Below, one piece after another: positions 16,217 to 26,900 of a stretch of 64,000 bases of DNA. Position numbers and translations under genes: made by a program. Numbering within the stretch: the stretch's first letter is position 1; each line of letters starts with the position of its first letter. This DNA comes from Bacteroidales bacterium (GTDB lineage Bacteria > Bacteroidota > Bacteroidia > Bacteroidales > GCA-2748055): NCBI GenBank assembly GCA_020636775.1, contig JACJXF010000002.1, positions 164,134 to 228,133 on the forward strand, given 5' to 3'. The notes under the pieces are model-generated. The model saw only the letters and a list, made by a program, of their open reading frames with translations. It searched no databases and was not told the origin of the DNA.

Positions 16217-17050
16217 TCAGATTTTGTTTTTGACAAGCCAGTCGACAATATAGGCATGTACATCCTCTTTTATAAATTCGTTATGCAGCTCGTGGTATTG
16301 ATTTTCCCACATTTTAAGGTGTGTTCTTTTACTGGTGTTCAGAACATAATCCTGACTCGCCTTTGGAGAGCAAATAGTATCAGCGGTTCCATGCATAATC
16401 AGAAAAGGACAGTTAATCTTGTAAACATTTCTGAGTGCATGATATCCGGCCTGGTATATTTCGTGAAACATTTTCAGGGAGATACGGTCGTGGTTAAGTG
16501 GGTCGCGCTCGTAATCCCTCACAATCTCCGGGTCATGGGATATCTGTTCAGCTTTAAGCTGGTTGGATATACTTAGGGATGGAAAAACTTTTTTCAGGAA
16601 ACCCGTCAGTTTCAAAAGAAATTCAGAGGGTTCATTATAAAGTTTAAGCCATGGGGAGGTAACAATGAGTGCCTTGAGGGGCCTGTTTCTTCTAATGACG
16701 TGATTTAAAACCAGAGTTCCGCCCATGGAATGTCCATACAGAATTTTACTGTAATCCGGAAAGATCTCTGAGCTCTTGTCATACAGCAGATCAATGTCGT
16801 CCAACAGGACATCCAGCGATTTTACATGTCCGCGTTTACCTTCCGACTTCCCGTGCCCGTGAAGGTCCAGGGCAATCATGGAGTATCCTTTGCGGTTAAA
16901 GAATTCTGCCCAATGCTCGTATCGGCTGCAATGTTCTCCCAGTCCATGAACGAGCATGATAAGCTTTTTTTCGTCCTGTTCTGCTTTCCAGCTTTGGGCA
17001 AAGATTTTTCTACCATCCTTTGCAGTCCATGTATAAGTCTGATTATTCAT
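16217..17050 (-). CDS. Alpha/beta hydrolase, monoacylglycerol lipase/lysophospholipase-like
   Basis: A 277-residue cytoplasmic protein. It has the serine hydrolase lid-type start VHGLGEHCSRYEHWAEFF, ALDLHGHGKSEGKRGHV and nucleophile elbow YGHSMGGTLVL, then the catalytic acid region HGTADTICSP and histidine in YHELHNE. This order is that of PldB/monoglyceride lipases. It probably hydrolyses monoacylglycerols or lysophospholipids. It is followed 5 bases later by the GSCFA gene. The 245-base gap upstream (17051-17295) shows no supported gene. Confidence 0.88.
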   Translation of the reverse strand: MNNQTYTWTAKDGRKIFAQSWKAEQDEKKLIMLVHGLGEHCSRYEHWAEFFNRKGYSMIALDLHGHGKSEGKRGHVKSLDVLLDDIDLLYDKSSEIFPDYSKILYGHSMGGTLVLNHVIRRNRPLKALIVTSPWLKLYNEPSEFLLKLTGFLKKVFPSLSISNQLKAEQISHDPEIVRDYERDPLNHDRISLKMFHEIYQAGYHALRNVYKINCPFLIMHGTADTICSPKASQDYVLNTSKRTHLKMWENQYHELHNEFIKEDVHAYIVDWLVKNKI

Positions 17051-17295
17051 TTAGAGGATTAATTTTCAGGTCGATCAGGTTATCATTTGAGAATTTAAAG
17101 TTAATTAAATTTCCTGATGCCTGCCTACTTAAACAGGATGCCTTAAATCAGGGTTTCGCAAATTTTATAAAGGGAATTTCCCTGAAGGTTAAGAATGCAT
17201 TTTTGTTGACAGGAGGGCGTATTTAGTACTTTCGATAATTTCTGCAGATGAATATATTTGAAGAATCTTTCAGTAACTTCCTTTTAAGCCTTGTT

Positions 17296-18225
17296 TCATG
17301 AGGGTTTCAGGAATTCGAGATTTCTTTTCAGTCCTTCATATTTTGCGCGTTTAACTGCTGAATCCCTGAAAAGAGTATTAAAAACTCCTCTGTCCATTTC
17401 ATGCCATTCCTTTGCATTCATTGACAGGAGGCCCGGAGCAGGGGAGAAATCCGGTACTTCATGAGGACTGATTTTTTTATTCCATGGGCAAACGTCCTGG
17501 CAGATATCACATCCAAAGACCCGGTTTTTGAATTTATCTTTCAGGTCAGCTGGCATTTCTGAGCCTTTATTTTCTATGGTGTGGTAGGAAATACATTTTC
17601 CGGCATCAACCACCCTGTCGGCCACAATAGCCCCCGTAGGACAGGAGGTAATACAATTGCGGCAGCTTCCGCACATATCATTTACGGCTTTGTCGTACTC
17701 AAGCCCGGCTGTAACAATCATCTCCCCGATAAATACGAATGATCCGAATCGTTCACTCAGGAGGAGAGAATTCTTGCCTATCCATCCCAGCCCCGACCGG
17801 CTGGCCCAGGCATGTTCCAGAACGGGAGCTGAATCAGTAAACACACGGCCTTCACAGCCGGGGATTAGCTTTCTGGTATATTCAAGAAGTTGTTTTAGCT
17901 TGTCCCTCACCACATCATGGTAATCCTGTCCGTATGCATATTTAGCCAGCACAGGAGCATTGGGATCGGATTGCTTTTCTGCGGGGTAATAATTCAGGAT
18001 GACCGACACAACCGATTTGGCACCCTCAACCAGCAGGCGGGGGTCACAGCGTTTGTCGAAATGATTCTCCATGTATTTGAGGCTTGCATTCCTGCCTTTA
18101 CTCAGCCAGTCTTTCAGACGTGATGCATCCGTTTCGAGATAATCTGCTGCTGAGATTCCACAATCGCTGAATCCGAGGCGCAGGGCTTCGGATTTTATTT
18201 CTTGCGAATGTGATGGGGAGGCCAT
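17296..18225 (-). CDS. queG: Epoxyqueuosine reductase
   Basis: A 309-residue cytoplasmic protein with the QueG layout: a cobalamin-binding N-terminal domain (SGRNASLKYMENHFDKRCDPR-type segment, SVILNYYP), HAWASRSGLGWIGKNSLL, and two 4Fe-4S motifs, CGSCRNCITSCPTGAI and CDICQDVCPWNK. QueG performs the last step of queuosine synthesis in tRNA, reducing epoxyqueuosine. The C-terminal HEAT-repeat part present in some homologues is absent, as is common in Bacteroidota. Its ATG overlaps the sufT stop by one base (TAATG), so it is translationally coupled to sufT. Confidence 0.95.
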   Translation of the reverse strand: MASPSHSQEIKSEALRLGFSDCGISAADYLETDASRLKDWLSKGRNASLKYMENHFDKRCDPRLLVEGAKSVVSVILNYYPAEKQSDPNAPVLAKYAYGQDYHDVVRDKLKQLLEYTRKLIPGCEGRVFTDSAPVLEHAWASRSGLGWIGKNSLLLSERFGSFVFIGEMIVTAGLEYDKAVNDMCGSCRNCITSCPTGAIVADRVVDAGKCISYHTIENKGSEMPADLKDKFKNRVFGCDICQDVCPWNKKISPHEVPDFSPAPGLLSMNAKEWHEMDRGVFNTLFRDSAVKRAKYEGLKRNLEFLKPS

Positions 18226-18548
18226 TACATCAGGCCAAGGTCAAGCTTCGCCTCATCGCTGAGATTGGATTCATCCCAGGGAGGGTCGAAGGTCAGGTTA
18301 ACTTTTGCATCGGTAACCCCATCAATGCCTCTTACCTTTTCGCGCACTTCTTCAAGTAGTGAATCGGCCACCGGACAATTAGGAGCTGTAAGCGTCATGG
18401 TGATTTCCACCTTGTTGCTGTCGTCCACATCGATCGCGTAAATAAGTCCCAGGTCGTATATATTAACCGGGATTTCCGGATCAAAGATATTCTTGAGTAC
18501 CTGCACGATCTCAGTTTCAATCTGCAGGAAATTTTTTACTTCTGCCAT
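18225..18548 (-). CDS. sufT: MIP18/DUF59-family Fe-S assembly factor, SufT-like
   Basis: A 107-residue protein starting MAEVKNFLQIETEIVQVLKNIFDPEIPVNIYDLGLIY, the DUF59 signature, with TLTAPNCPVADSL containing the conserved Cys and a C-terminal DPPWDESNLSDEAKLDLG. SufT-type proteins help mature Fe-S proteins. ATG at 18548 is preferred because the 21-residue upstream extension runs into the sufE end and lacks similarity. It lies between sufE, 31 bases upstream, and queG, which overlaps it by one base. Confidence 0.92.
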   Translation of the reverse strand: MAEVKNFLQIETEIVQVLKNIFDPEIPVNIYDLGLIYAIDVDDSNKVEITMTLTAPNCPVADSLLEEVREKVRGIDGVTDAKVNLTFDPPWDESNLSDEAKLDLGLM

Positions 18549-18579
18549 GTTTTTATCCCTCTCTAAATCACAAACAAAT

Positions 18580-19008
18580 TTATTGCCCTGAATGTTTAGC
18601 CTGATAAGCAAGAGAATACATTTTCATCTTTTTTACCATGGATACCAGTCCGTTGCTTCGGGTTGGAGAAAGGTTTTCCTTGAGACCGATCTTATCAATA
18701 AAATACAAATCTGCATTCATAATTTCCGAAGCATCCTGATGGTTCAGGGCCCGAATCAGCAAGGCAACAATTCCTTTTACAATAATCGCATCACTGTCGG
18801 CTGTAAAACTCATTTTACCATTCTCATATTCCGCATGCAGCCATACTTTCGACTGACAACCGTTGATAAGATACTCATCAGTCCTGTATTTCGGATCAAT
18901 AGCAGGCAACTCGTGTCCCAGTTCGATCAGGTAATTGTAACGGTCCATCCAGTCATCAAAAGAAGAAAATTCTTCCACTATCTGGTCCTGTATTTCAGTA
19001 AGCGACAT
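18580..19008 (-). CDS. sufE: SufE sulfur-transfer protein
   Basis: A 142-residue protein of the SufE/CsdE family. The sulfur-accepting Cys is in EYLINGCQSKVWL, preceded by IELGHELPAIDPKYRTDE and followed by GIVALLIRALN and the SPTRSNGLVSMVKKMK segment, all family landmarks. SufE takes persulfide sulfur from SufS and passes it to the SufBCD scaffold. Here sufE heads sufE-sufT-queG on the minus strand, while sufBCDS lie about 24 kb away on the same strand beyond the pectin locus. Confidence 0.94.
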   Translation of the reverse strand: MSLTEIQDQIVEEFSSFDDWMDRYNYLIELGHELPAIDPKYRTDEYLINGCQSKVWLHAEYENGKMSFTADSDAIIVKGIVALLIRALNHQDASEIMNADLYFIDKIGLKENLSPTRSNGLVSMVKKMKMYSLAYQAKHSGQ

Positions 19009-19111
19009 GTTTGGAATAAGTCTAAATTAAGTGACAAAGGTATAAAAAAATGCAGATATCGAAGGGAGGAGTTTAGGTCAAAACTAATAATTATGGGCGA
19101 AAAAAATTGAG

Positions 19112-19195
19112 GATAACTGACTTCCACAGGCCAGCCGGAAAACAGATTATGGAAATTTATTCATCCCTTGAACATATGAATCGGGGTCAGTTATC
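19112..19195. repeat. 10-bp inverted repeat at the sufE/HTCS junction
   Basis: GATAACTGAC at 19112-19121 and GTCAGTTATC at 19186-19195 are perfect inverted copies separated by 64 bases, in the 185-base gap between the sufE start and the HTCS stop. The second copy touches the HTCS stop codon. It could be part of a terminator structure or a mark of the junction where the pectin locus joins the suf genes. No other feature is seen in this gap. Confidence 0.4.
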
Positions 19196-22100
19196 ATGAT
19201 TTTAAATTTTTTCCGGATTTAACCTCCTTAAAACTTTTCCTGAATTCGGAAGGGGTTTTTCCAAATTCCTGTCTGAAACATTTCCGGAAATACTTTTCGT
19301 CATTAAAACCGGTCATATAGGCAACCTCAGTTACATTGTATTCCAGCGATTCGAGCAGGCGGCAGGCAATCTTAAGCCTCATTAGCCTTAGAAACTCAAC
19401 CGGTGTGAGGCTGGTAAGACCTTTAATTTTATTGTAAAATACCGTTCTCCCAACCTCAGAAATGCTCACCATTTTTTCAACATTAAAATCAGGATCGGAA
19501 TAATTTTCATCAATAATTTTTACGATTTTTTTCAGAAACTCCTCGTCACGGGAGTTAATTTTGATGTTCCCCGGCTCAATTTCAGGTTTTCCTGAATACC
19601 GCTCAAAAATCAATTGCCTTTGCTTTAGCAGGCTTGAAATTATTGCATTCAGGTATCTGGAATTAAAGGGTTTCAGAATATATGCCTCCGCACCGCTCTC
19701 AAAGCCATCAATCTGGTTGTCAATGCCTGATTTTGCAGTCAGCATGATTACCGGCAAATGGCAGGTATCAAAATTTTCTTTCACCTTTCTGGTGAATTCT
19801 ATTCCATCCATAACGGGCATCATGACATCAGTAATTATCAGGTCAGGATGAAACTCCGAAATGATCTTAAGTCCTTCCAGTCCATTAGTTGCCGTAATAA
19901 TGGTATACCTGTCGAATAGCCCCTGAGTAATGTATTTCAGGATTTCAGCATTATCTTCAATTACCAGAAGTTTGAATCTCTTTTCATCCGGATTAGTCTC
20001 TTTGTCATCCTCAGGTTCTTCAGGCTGACTGATATCCTGTATGAAGAACTTATGTGAATCGTCACTCACATATTCTTTATCAGCCATTTGTTCCTGAGAG
20101 AAGTGGTCCTTTCCAATGGGTAACTGTAAAGTAAAAGTACTGCCTTTTTGAGCTTCACTCTGAACGAAAATGTCTCCTTTGTGAAGGCGCACCAGCTCGC
20201 GGGAAAGAGATAGTCCTATGCCCGTTCCCGAAAAACCACGGGCGTCGAATGACAGATTGGTGTAACGGTCGAAGAGGAGTGAGATTTTATCCTGAGATAT
20301 CCCTTTTCCTTCATCTTTAACCTGTATTTCCACATATTTTTCAATCTCATTAACAAGAATCTTAAGTTCAATACTTCTGTTATCGGGCGTAAACTTGAAT
20401 GCATTTGAAAGCAGATTGAACATAACGATATCCAGCTTTTCAGGATCTGCCCACAACAGGAATTCCTTTTTATTGGTTGAAAATGTGTAGTTGATATGGT
20501 TTTGCAGGGCCAGGTACTGGAAATTTTCAAATATTTGCCTGCTGAATTCAACGATTTCAATTTCCTGAACTCTCAGCTTCATTTTATTATTCTGAATTTT
20601 CCTGAAATCAAGTAACTGGTTAATAAGCCTGAGCATCTTTCTGCCATTTCGGTTTATGATCTCCAGAGGTTTAATGGCTGAGGGCGGGAGGTCTTTCACT
20701 TTCATCAGATCATCCAGAGGACCCAGAATCAGGGTCAAAGGAGTTCTGATCTCATGTGAAATATTAGTGAAAAACTGAAGCTTAATTTCGTTGATTCTCC
20801 TTTCAAGCCTGAGGTCGTTCCTCATATGGTAATATTTTGTAAAAATCCTTCTGGAGATTTCAAAAAGCAAAATCAGTAAAATGGCATAGATTCCGTAAGC
20901 AAGATTTGTTCTCCAGATCGGGGGGAGGATTTTAATCTTAATGGATCTGGGCATTTGATTCCATGTACCATCCCAGTTGGCGGCTTTAACCTGAAAGACA
21001 TAGCTGCCTGGCGGAATATTGGTATAGGTCGCTTTTCTTTGATTCCCGACTTCATTCCAGCTTTTCTCAAATCCCTCTAAAATGAAAGAGTATTTATTTT
21101 TAAGAGGATCGAAATAGCTCAGCGCAGTATATTCAAAACTAAAACTATTTTGATTATACGACAGGGTGATCTCGTCGAGGAATTCAATATTCTTTTTTAT
21201 GGGAGAGTCAGGATCGCGGATATTAACATCCTTATTGTAAAGCTGGAAGTTTGCCAATACAATCGGCGGATCATACTCAGGCTTAATTAATTTCTCAGGG
21301 TTGATAACCAGGGCTCCGTTAATTGTCCCGAAAACCAGCAATCCAAGGTGAGTTTTGAGACAGGTGTTTTCCGAAAAGTTAGATGATACAAGTCCGTTGT
21401 CCTTATCATAATTTTCGAATGATTCTTTCTCCGGATCAAACCTGGAAATTCCATTCTCTGTGCTGAACCAGAGAAATCCTTCATTATCCTCAAGAATACC
21501 GAATACAGCATCATTCACCAGTCCCTTCTGTGTATTGAAGTGAGTGTAATTAAATCCATCATCCTTAAACTTAAGTTTATTTACCCCTCCGCCAAAAGTG
21601 CCAAACCAAAGATTGTGTGCCTTATCTTCAAATATGTGAATTACATCATTGTAGCTGATGGTAGAGGTATCGGCGGGATTGTAATTAAAAGCTCTGAATA
21701 TAGAAGAATCATTTTGGCCGGAGATGGATTCTTTCAGGTCCAGTCCGAAGGTCGTGGCAAGCCAGAATCTGTTTTGGCTGTCTATAAATATTTGTCTTAT
21801 TTCATTGCTGGATAAATTGGTATTCGACTGATTGAATCTTTTGCAAATCAACTTTTCAGGAGTCTTTCTTTCCACCAGAACCAGTCCTTCACCATAAGTG
21901 CCTATCCAGATGTTACCTGCAATATCTTCTCTTATCGAATAAACGAAATTACTGCTCAATGAGCCTGTATCATTAGGATCATTTACATAATGGTAAAATC
22001 GTAAATCACCATAATCACGGTTATATTCCCTGAGCGGCCTGGTGCTGATAGATACGCCTCCGCCTTTGGATCCCAGCCACAGGTAGCCTTTACTGTCCTG

Positions 22101-23615
22101 CATCATACAATAAACATTAAAACCCTGCAGATTTTCTTTAATCAGGGAAAGCTTTTCAATAGAGGCCTTTATAGAAAGTGTACTGTCATAGATATAGATA
22201 TTTCCTGATTTGGTTGCCATCCATATATTGGACCGGTCATCTTCGAGAATTGACCTTACAACGTTTTCAGATTTATCATCAATTTTTTTTCTGGGGATAA
22301 GTTGCCGAAACGACGGGTTGGTAAAAATTACCTTATTTATCCCCCCGTTAAACTGCCCGGTTCCAACCCAGAGCAGGCCTGATTTATCTTCGGTTATGCA
22401 GTGGACAAAATTTGAACTAATGGTATTTGGGTCATCCGGGTTATTTCTAAAAAACTCAAAAGATTCTGTTTCCGGATTGTATAGGGCAAGTCCGGCACCG
22501 TGCAATCCGATCCATATCCTGTCGCTCTTATCCTGATATATATATTGTCTTTCATCATCAACCAGACTCTCAATTTCGGCGGGTGTCAGCTTGAAATATT
22601 TCTCGGTTTTGTTTTTTGGATCAATACGGCTTATTCCAAACCGGACCGTGTTTACCCACAACATTCCAGAGCGGTCTTCAAAAACCGATTTTATGGAAGG
22701 ATTTTTGGCCATAAAAGATGAGAAATTGCCTGTTTCCGGATCATAAAGGCTTAAACCGGAATTCTCTGTGCCAATAATCAGTATGTTATTTTTACCTGAT
22801 TTTACTATATTGATTTCGTTTCCCGGCAGTCCTCCCGGTCTGGCAGAAATGGTGGCAAAGACTCTCTTGTTTAAATTATATACAATTAAACCTTTTTTTC
22901 CTGTCCCGAAATAAACTTCATCGCCAAGCTGACTGGCTGCAGTGAATCCGGATTCGACAAAAAAATGCTGGAAATTATAATTCTCACTTTGGTTATCTTT
23001 CGATTCAAGCAGGTTTAAGCCTTGCTGGGTGCCAATCCACAAATCATCATTCGAGTCCTTCAATATCCAGTTTACTTTATTATTTGAGATCTGATTGACT
23101 CCCCTGCTAATAAAGTGACTCACCCGGTAATCATTTATTGCAGAATCATATTTCAATTTATAAACTCCTGAATTACTGGTTCCCAGCCAGATTTCATTTT
23201 TATTGAACTGGCAGAATCCGGTAATCTCGCTGTTTTTCTCCTCGTCAGAATCCTGATACTTAGGAAAGCTGGTAAACTTGTCTATACTCTCATCGAGATA
23301 ATGAAGATATCCATCATGAGTCTTGACCCACAGAAAGCCTCGGAGGTCTTCCCAGATATTCACTATACGGTTATTGGTCAATACATTTTTTTCACCAGGT
23401 GCAGCCTTATAGATTTTAAAGGAATAGCCATCATAACGATTAAGACCATCCATGGTTCCAAGCCACAAATAGCCTTTTTTATCGCAATAAATCGACAGAA
23501 CAGAGTTTTGAGATAATCCATTCCTCGTGTCAAGATGCTCAAATCTTTCAATATCCAGTGCGAAAAGCCTGAATGTTGCAGAAATGAATAATATGGACAG
23601 GAAAAGATTCTTCAT
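19194..23615 (-). CDS. Hybrid two-component system regulator (HTCS) of the pectin locus
   Basis: A 1473-residue single-protein sensor-regulator. ATG at 23615 gives a proper signal peptide (MKNLFLSILFISATFRLFA). A periplasmic sensor of two seven-bladed propellers (many W-I/L-G-T reg_prop repeats, about 25-750) and a Y_Y_Y domain (about 755-860) precede a membrane helix (LAYGIYAILLILLFEI), a histidine kinase with NISHEIRTPL (His near 953) and HATPase (DEGKGIS, GTGIGLSL), a receiver with LIITDVMMPVMDG (Asp near 1262) and a C-terminal AraC HTH. HTCS proteins bind oligosaccharides in the periplasm and activate the adjacent locus; here pectin oligosaccharides are the likely ligand. It is divergent to the CE8 gene. 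Confidence 0.95.
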   Translation of the reverse strand: MKNLFLSILFISATFRLFALDIERFEHLDTRNGLSQNSVLSIYCDKKGYLWLGTMDGLNRYDGYSFKIYKAAPGEKNVLTNNRIVNIWEDLRGFLWVKTHDGYLHYLDESIDKFTSFPKYQDSDEEKNSEITGFCQFNKNEIWLGTSNSGVYKLKYDSAINDYRVSHFISRGVNQISNNKVNWILKDSNDDLWIGTQQGLNLLESKDNQSENYNFQHFFVESGFTAASQLGDEVYFGTGKKGLIVYNLNKRVFATISARPGGLPGNEINIVKSGKNNILIIGTENSGLSLYDPETGNFSSFMAKNPSIKSVFEDRSGMLWVNTVRFGISRIDPKNKTEKYFKLTPAEIESLVDDERQYIYQDKSDRIWIGLHGAGLALYNPETESFEFFRNNPDDPNTISSNFVHCITEDKSGLLWVGTGQFNGGINKVIFTNPSFRQLIPRKKIDDKSENVVRSILEDDRSNIWMATKSGNIYIYDSTLSIKASIEKLSLIKENLQGFNVYCMMQDSKGYLWLGSKGGGVSISTRPLREYNRDYGDLRFYHYVNDPNDTGSLSSNFVYSIREDIAGNIWIGTYGEGLVLVERKTPEKLICKRFNQSNTNLSSNEIRQIFIDSQNRFWLATTFGLDLKESISGQNDSSIFRAFNYNPADTSTISYNDVIHIFEDKAHNLWFGTFGGGVNKLKFKDDGFNYTHFNTQKGLVNDAVFGILEDNEGFLWFSTENGISRFDPEKESFENYDKDNGLVSSNFSENTCLKTHLGLLVFGTINGALVINPEKLIKPEYDPPIVLANFQLYNKDVNIRDPDSPIKKNIEFLDEITLSYNQNSFSFEYTALSYFDPLKNKYSFILEGFEKSWNEVGNQRKATYTNIPPGSYVFQVKAANWDGTWNQMPRSIKIKILPPIWRTNLAYGIYAILLILLFEISRRIFTKYYHMRNDLRLERRINEIKLQFFTNISHEIRTPLTLILGPLDDLMKVKDLPPSAIKPLEIINRNGRKMLRLINQLLDFRKIQNNKMKLRVQEIEIVEFSRQIFENFQYLALQNHINYTFSTNKKEFLLWADPEKLDIVMFNLLSNAFKFTPDNRSIELKILVNEIEKYVEIQVKDEGKGISQDKISLLFDRYTNLSFDARGFSGTGIGLSLSRELVRLHKGDIFVQSEAQKGSTFTLQLPIGKDHFSQEQMADKEYVSDDSHKFFIQDISQPEEPEDDKETNPDEKRFKLLVIEDNAEILKYITQGLFDRYTIITATNGLEGLKIISEFHPDLIITDVMMPVMDGIEFTRKVKENFDTCHLPVIMLTAKSGIDNQIDGFESGAEAYILKPFNSRYLNAIISSLLKQRQLIFERYSGKPEIEPGNIKINSRDEEFLKKIVKIIDENYSDPDFNVEKMVSISEVGRTVFYNKIKGLTSLTPVEFLRLMRLKIACRLLESLEYNVTEVAYMTGFNDEKYFRKCFRQEFGKTPSEFRKSFKEVKSGKNLKS

Positions 23616-23838
23616 TCTTTTTAAACCGATCAATACTTTCGCTAAATATAGAATAATACGGATAAAGTTAGAATCTTTAATTTTGTAATTCAAACACAGG
23701 CGGCTGAAATGACTTATTATCCCTTAAAATGACAGCATTGTTATTCCTGAGATATTAGTCTGAAAGCACTGTCTGTCAGGGGATTTTCTTTAATTTCAAG
23801 CAGGCCTGAAGTGCTTTACGGCATAATTAGTGATAAAA

Positions 23839-23895
23839 TACCCCCATAAATGCGATTATTTTTCCCCTGTTTTCAGATTTCTGCATGATAATTTG
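23839..23895 (+). promoter_or_regulatory. Candidate HTCS-controlled promoter upstream of the CE8 gene
   Basis: The 351-base divergent region (23616-23966) contains C-tracts spaced about 22 bases apart (TACCCCC at 23839, TTCCCCTG downstream) with ATG and T-rich sequence between, and a -7-like TAATTTG at 23889. A 38-base stretch of the same spacing occurs at 27302-27339 before the GH105 gene, where 21 of 38 positions agree in an ungapped alignment. Direct half-sites about two helical turns apart suit an AraC-type HTH. Nothing else was identified in this gap. Confidence 0.35.
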
Positions 23896-23966
23896 CATTT
23901 GTTTTAATAACCCTTTGAAATATGCTACAAAGGAATAAAGACATATACTACTAACTACTACCCGTC

Positions 23967-26900
23967 ATGATCACAAAATTCAAAACCCTGTTTTTCGTAT
24001 TTTTTTTCATTGGCCAGATTGCAAACGGACAATCGACCGGTCTGATCGATTCCTGGGATTTCGGTGCTGAACAACTGAATTCTGAAGTTTACCGTAACAT
24101 GCTTACTGTCGACTCTATAAACGCCTGGTACCCGGGGACAGTTGTTGTCGGAAGCAATGGAAATATCCTTCCGAATTTCACATCAGGTATTTTAAGCTGG
24201 ACTGGCGGAGGAAACGACCGGCTTAGAACTACAAATACAACCATTACCAGATTTGATGAGAATATTTCAAGCGTGACCGGTTTTACGGGACGCGTTTACG
24301 TAAACTCAGCGGCCAAAATCACACGATTCTTAAGCCTTAATTTGGATGAGGATGATGAAGTAACTGTTTTTGCAAAAACGGATGCCGGAGGAATCATTAA
24401 TTTCGAATACCAGGCCAATCCGGTTGCACAGACAGATCAGGTAGCGGTAAGCACCAGCCTGATGGAGCTCCATTTTGTGGCAAAACAGGCAGGCACTTAT
24501 CATATTTTCGATACTCAGGGGAAGCCCAGCTATTACCGGATTTACCGAAAGGATGCAAATTATGTTAATATTTCCGGGTCGGTTGACATTTCTGAAGCTG
24601 CTGACATCCCTAATGATTATGGTATCCGGTTTACTAACGATGCAGGAAAAACCTGGGAGGCCGCTGTTAATTCGGGTACTTACTCTGTGGACCTTCCGGC
24701 TGGATTTACCTATCATCTGAGTCTGACAGGAGCGAACGGGTATGTAATAAACAGTGCAACTTCTGTTCTGCTTTCAGATGTTCCTGCCATTTTAAATGTT
24801 AATATCTTAAAAGTTACTTTATTTACTGTTAGCGGCTCTGTTACCGGTCTGGGTCCGGGAATCTCCAAACTTGAACTTATTTATACTCCAGATCCCGCAA
24901 AAGCTAAATTCTATATTCCAAAGCCGGAAATAGATACCGCATCAGCCAGTTATTCCGTTCAGCTTGAACCTGATTGTGAATATATTATTTCAGCCAAAGG
25001 CGTAAACGATTTTTATATTGCAGACAGCAGCCTTACTATTGGAAATGCTGATCAGACTGCCGATATAAGCTTTTTACCCAGGCCATTATACGGAGTGACA
25101 ATTGTAACTTCAGGACTGACAGCTGAACAACAGGCAAAGCTTGGGCTGAGTTTCAGGATGCTCTATGAAGATGGATATGTCTACCATTTTAATTCCGGGG
25201 ATGTCATTAATCTAAGGGATGGAGTCTACTCAATTGAAGCAGATGGTCTAAATGATTATCCTTTGGAATTGGGACTCACATCAAACCTCCGGGTAAACGG
25301 GGAGGCTGCCAGCAAAAATCTGGTGTTTAAGCAGGTTAAAAACTGGCCATTCAACGACCAGGTAATAACAAACAATACCCCCTCATATCTTGGGCTCCTG
25401 TTTTCAGGAAATATAGCCAACGAGATAGCAAAAGGGCATCTGACAGCCAAAGCCGGAGCCACAATACAGGTTCCTGTAAATCCCGGAACCAAAGTCAGGA
25501 TTGCATACTACTATTCAGCCGATTTCTCTATTGACGGAGGTGCGGCCATTACAACCTCCAGTGGGAGTACCAGCACGGTTGAATATGCAGATTATATCTA
25601 TCCCGGAACAAATGCTGGATTTGTGACCATTACCATTGGTTCAGGCACATCTACCACCTACATTTCCAATATTTCAAGCGAAGATGTGGTTGATTATTCG
25701 GCCGTTATTTATGTAGGTGCAGATAAAACCTATAAATCATTAAATGCAGCACTTGATGCTATTTCACATATGCCCAGGGAAAATAATGAAAGGGTAAAAG
25801 TTATGATCGACCCTGGTAATTATGAAGAGATGCTGGTAATCAATGTTCCGGATGTAAGCTTTGTTAATGCGGCCTCAAAACCCAGTACTGAACTTTCAAA
25901 CAAGGGGGTTGACATTGACGCATCTGCTGTCAGAATCACCTCATACTACGGACATGGATACAGCTATTACAGTATGGGTGATAATCAGAAATGGGATTCT
26001 GAGATACTAAGAGTCAACAAGGAAAACGGATACCTCTCCTATGAAAATAAAGGAGCCGGGACTACAAATGGTTCCTTCTGGAACGCAACAGTTGTTGTAA
26101 ACGCTGATGGCTTTGAAGCAGAGAATATTATTTTTGAAAATTCCTTTAACCAGTATATCTCAAAAAAGGAATCTGAAGATGTAGTGGTAATGTGGGAAGT
26201 AGGAAACAAAGGCCTGAGACCAACAGAAACCGGTAGCGTACTTGTGCAGAACAAGAGTTTTGTTGAAAGGGCAGCTGCGCTGGCCATCAATAATGGAGTT
26301 GATAAAGTAGTACTGAAAAAATGCCGAGTCATTGGACGTCAGGATTCATTCTTTGGGGGATCAGGTGCCCGTGTCGTTGTTTATAAGGGAGCAATGATGG
26401 GAGGTACTGATTTTCTTTTTGGCGGAATGAATGTGGTGTTCTACAAATCTGATCTGGTGATGAATACAAGTGATGAGAGCAACGACATCTCATATTTGAC
26501 AGCTGCCCAGCAAAGCAGCGGCAGAGGTTTCCTTATGTATGAATGCAACATAAAATCGGCCGTTCCAGGAGTCGAAAACTCATCCTCCAGACAATCAAAA
26601 CCCGGCTATTTTGGTCGCCCGTGGCTGGCAAATACCAGTGAGGTGGTTTTTTATAAAACGACTATTGACACCACCAATTTTCCGGGATCAGAAGGATCCT
26701 CCCTGATATTACCCCTGGGCTGGTTAAATTCATTAGGTGGAGAATCAGCACTGATGTATGAATACGGAACGCTTGAAAAATCAGGTGTCGATAATTCAGC
26801 TGCCCGTGCTCCATGGTCAACCCTCCTGGCTACGCCTTCACTTTCGGATGGTACGGAAATATCCACCTTTAATTTTACCAAAGGAAATGACGACTGGGAT

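Noticed and set aside
17020..17226. Possible small gene upstream of the lipase-like gene.
   Set aside because: It overlaps the start of the lipase-like gene on the other strand, and its 68 residues have no signal, motif or ribosome-binding context.
18592..19110. 172-codon open frame antisense to sufE.
   Set aside because: SufE is unambiguous on the other strand; the antisense frame has no recognisable features.
19112..19195. 10-bp inverted repeat as transposon ends at the pectin-locus junction.
   Set aside because: Only 74 bases separate the two copies, there is no transposase, and no matching copy was found at the other junction near 43320-43407.
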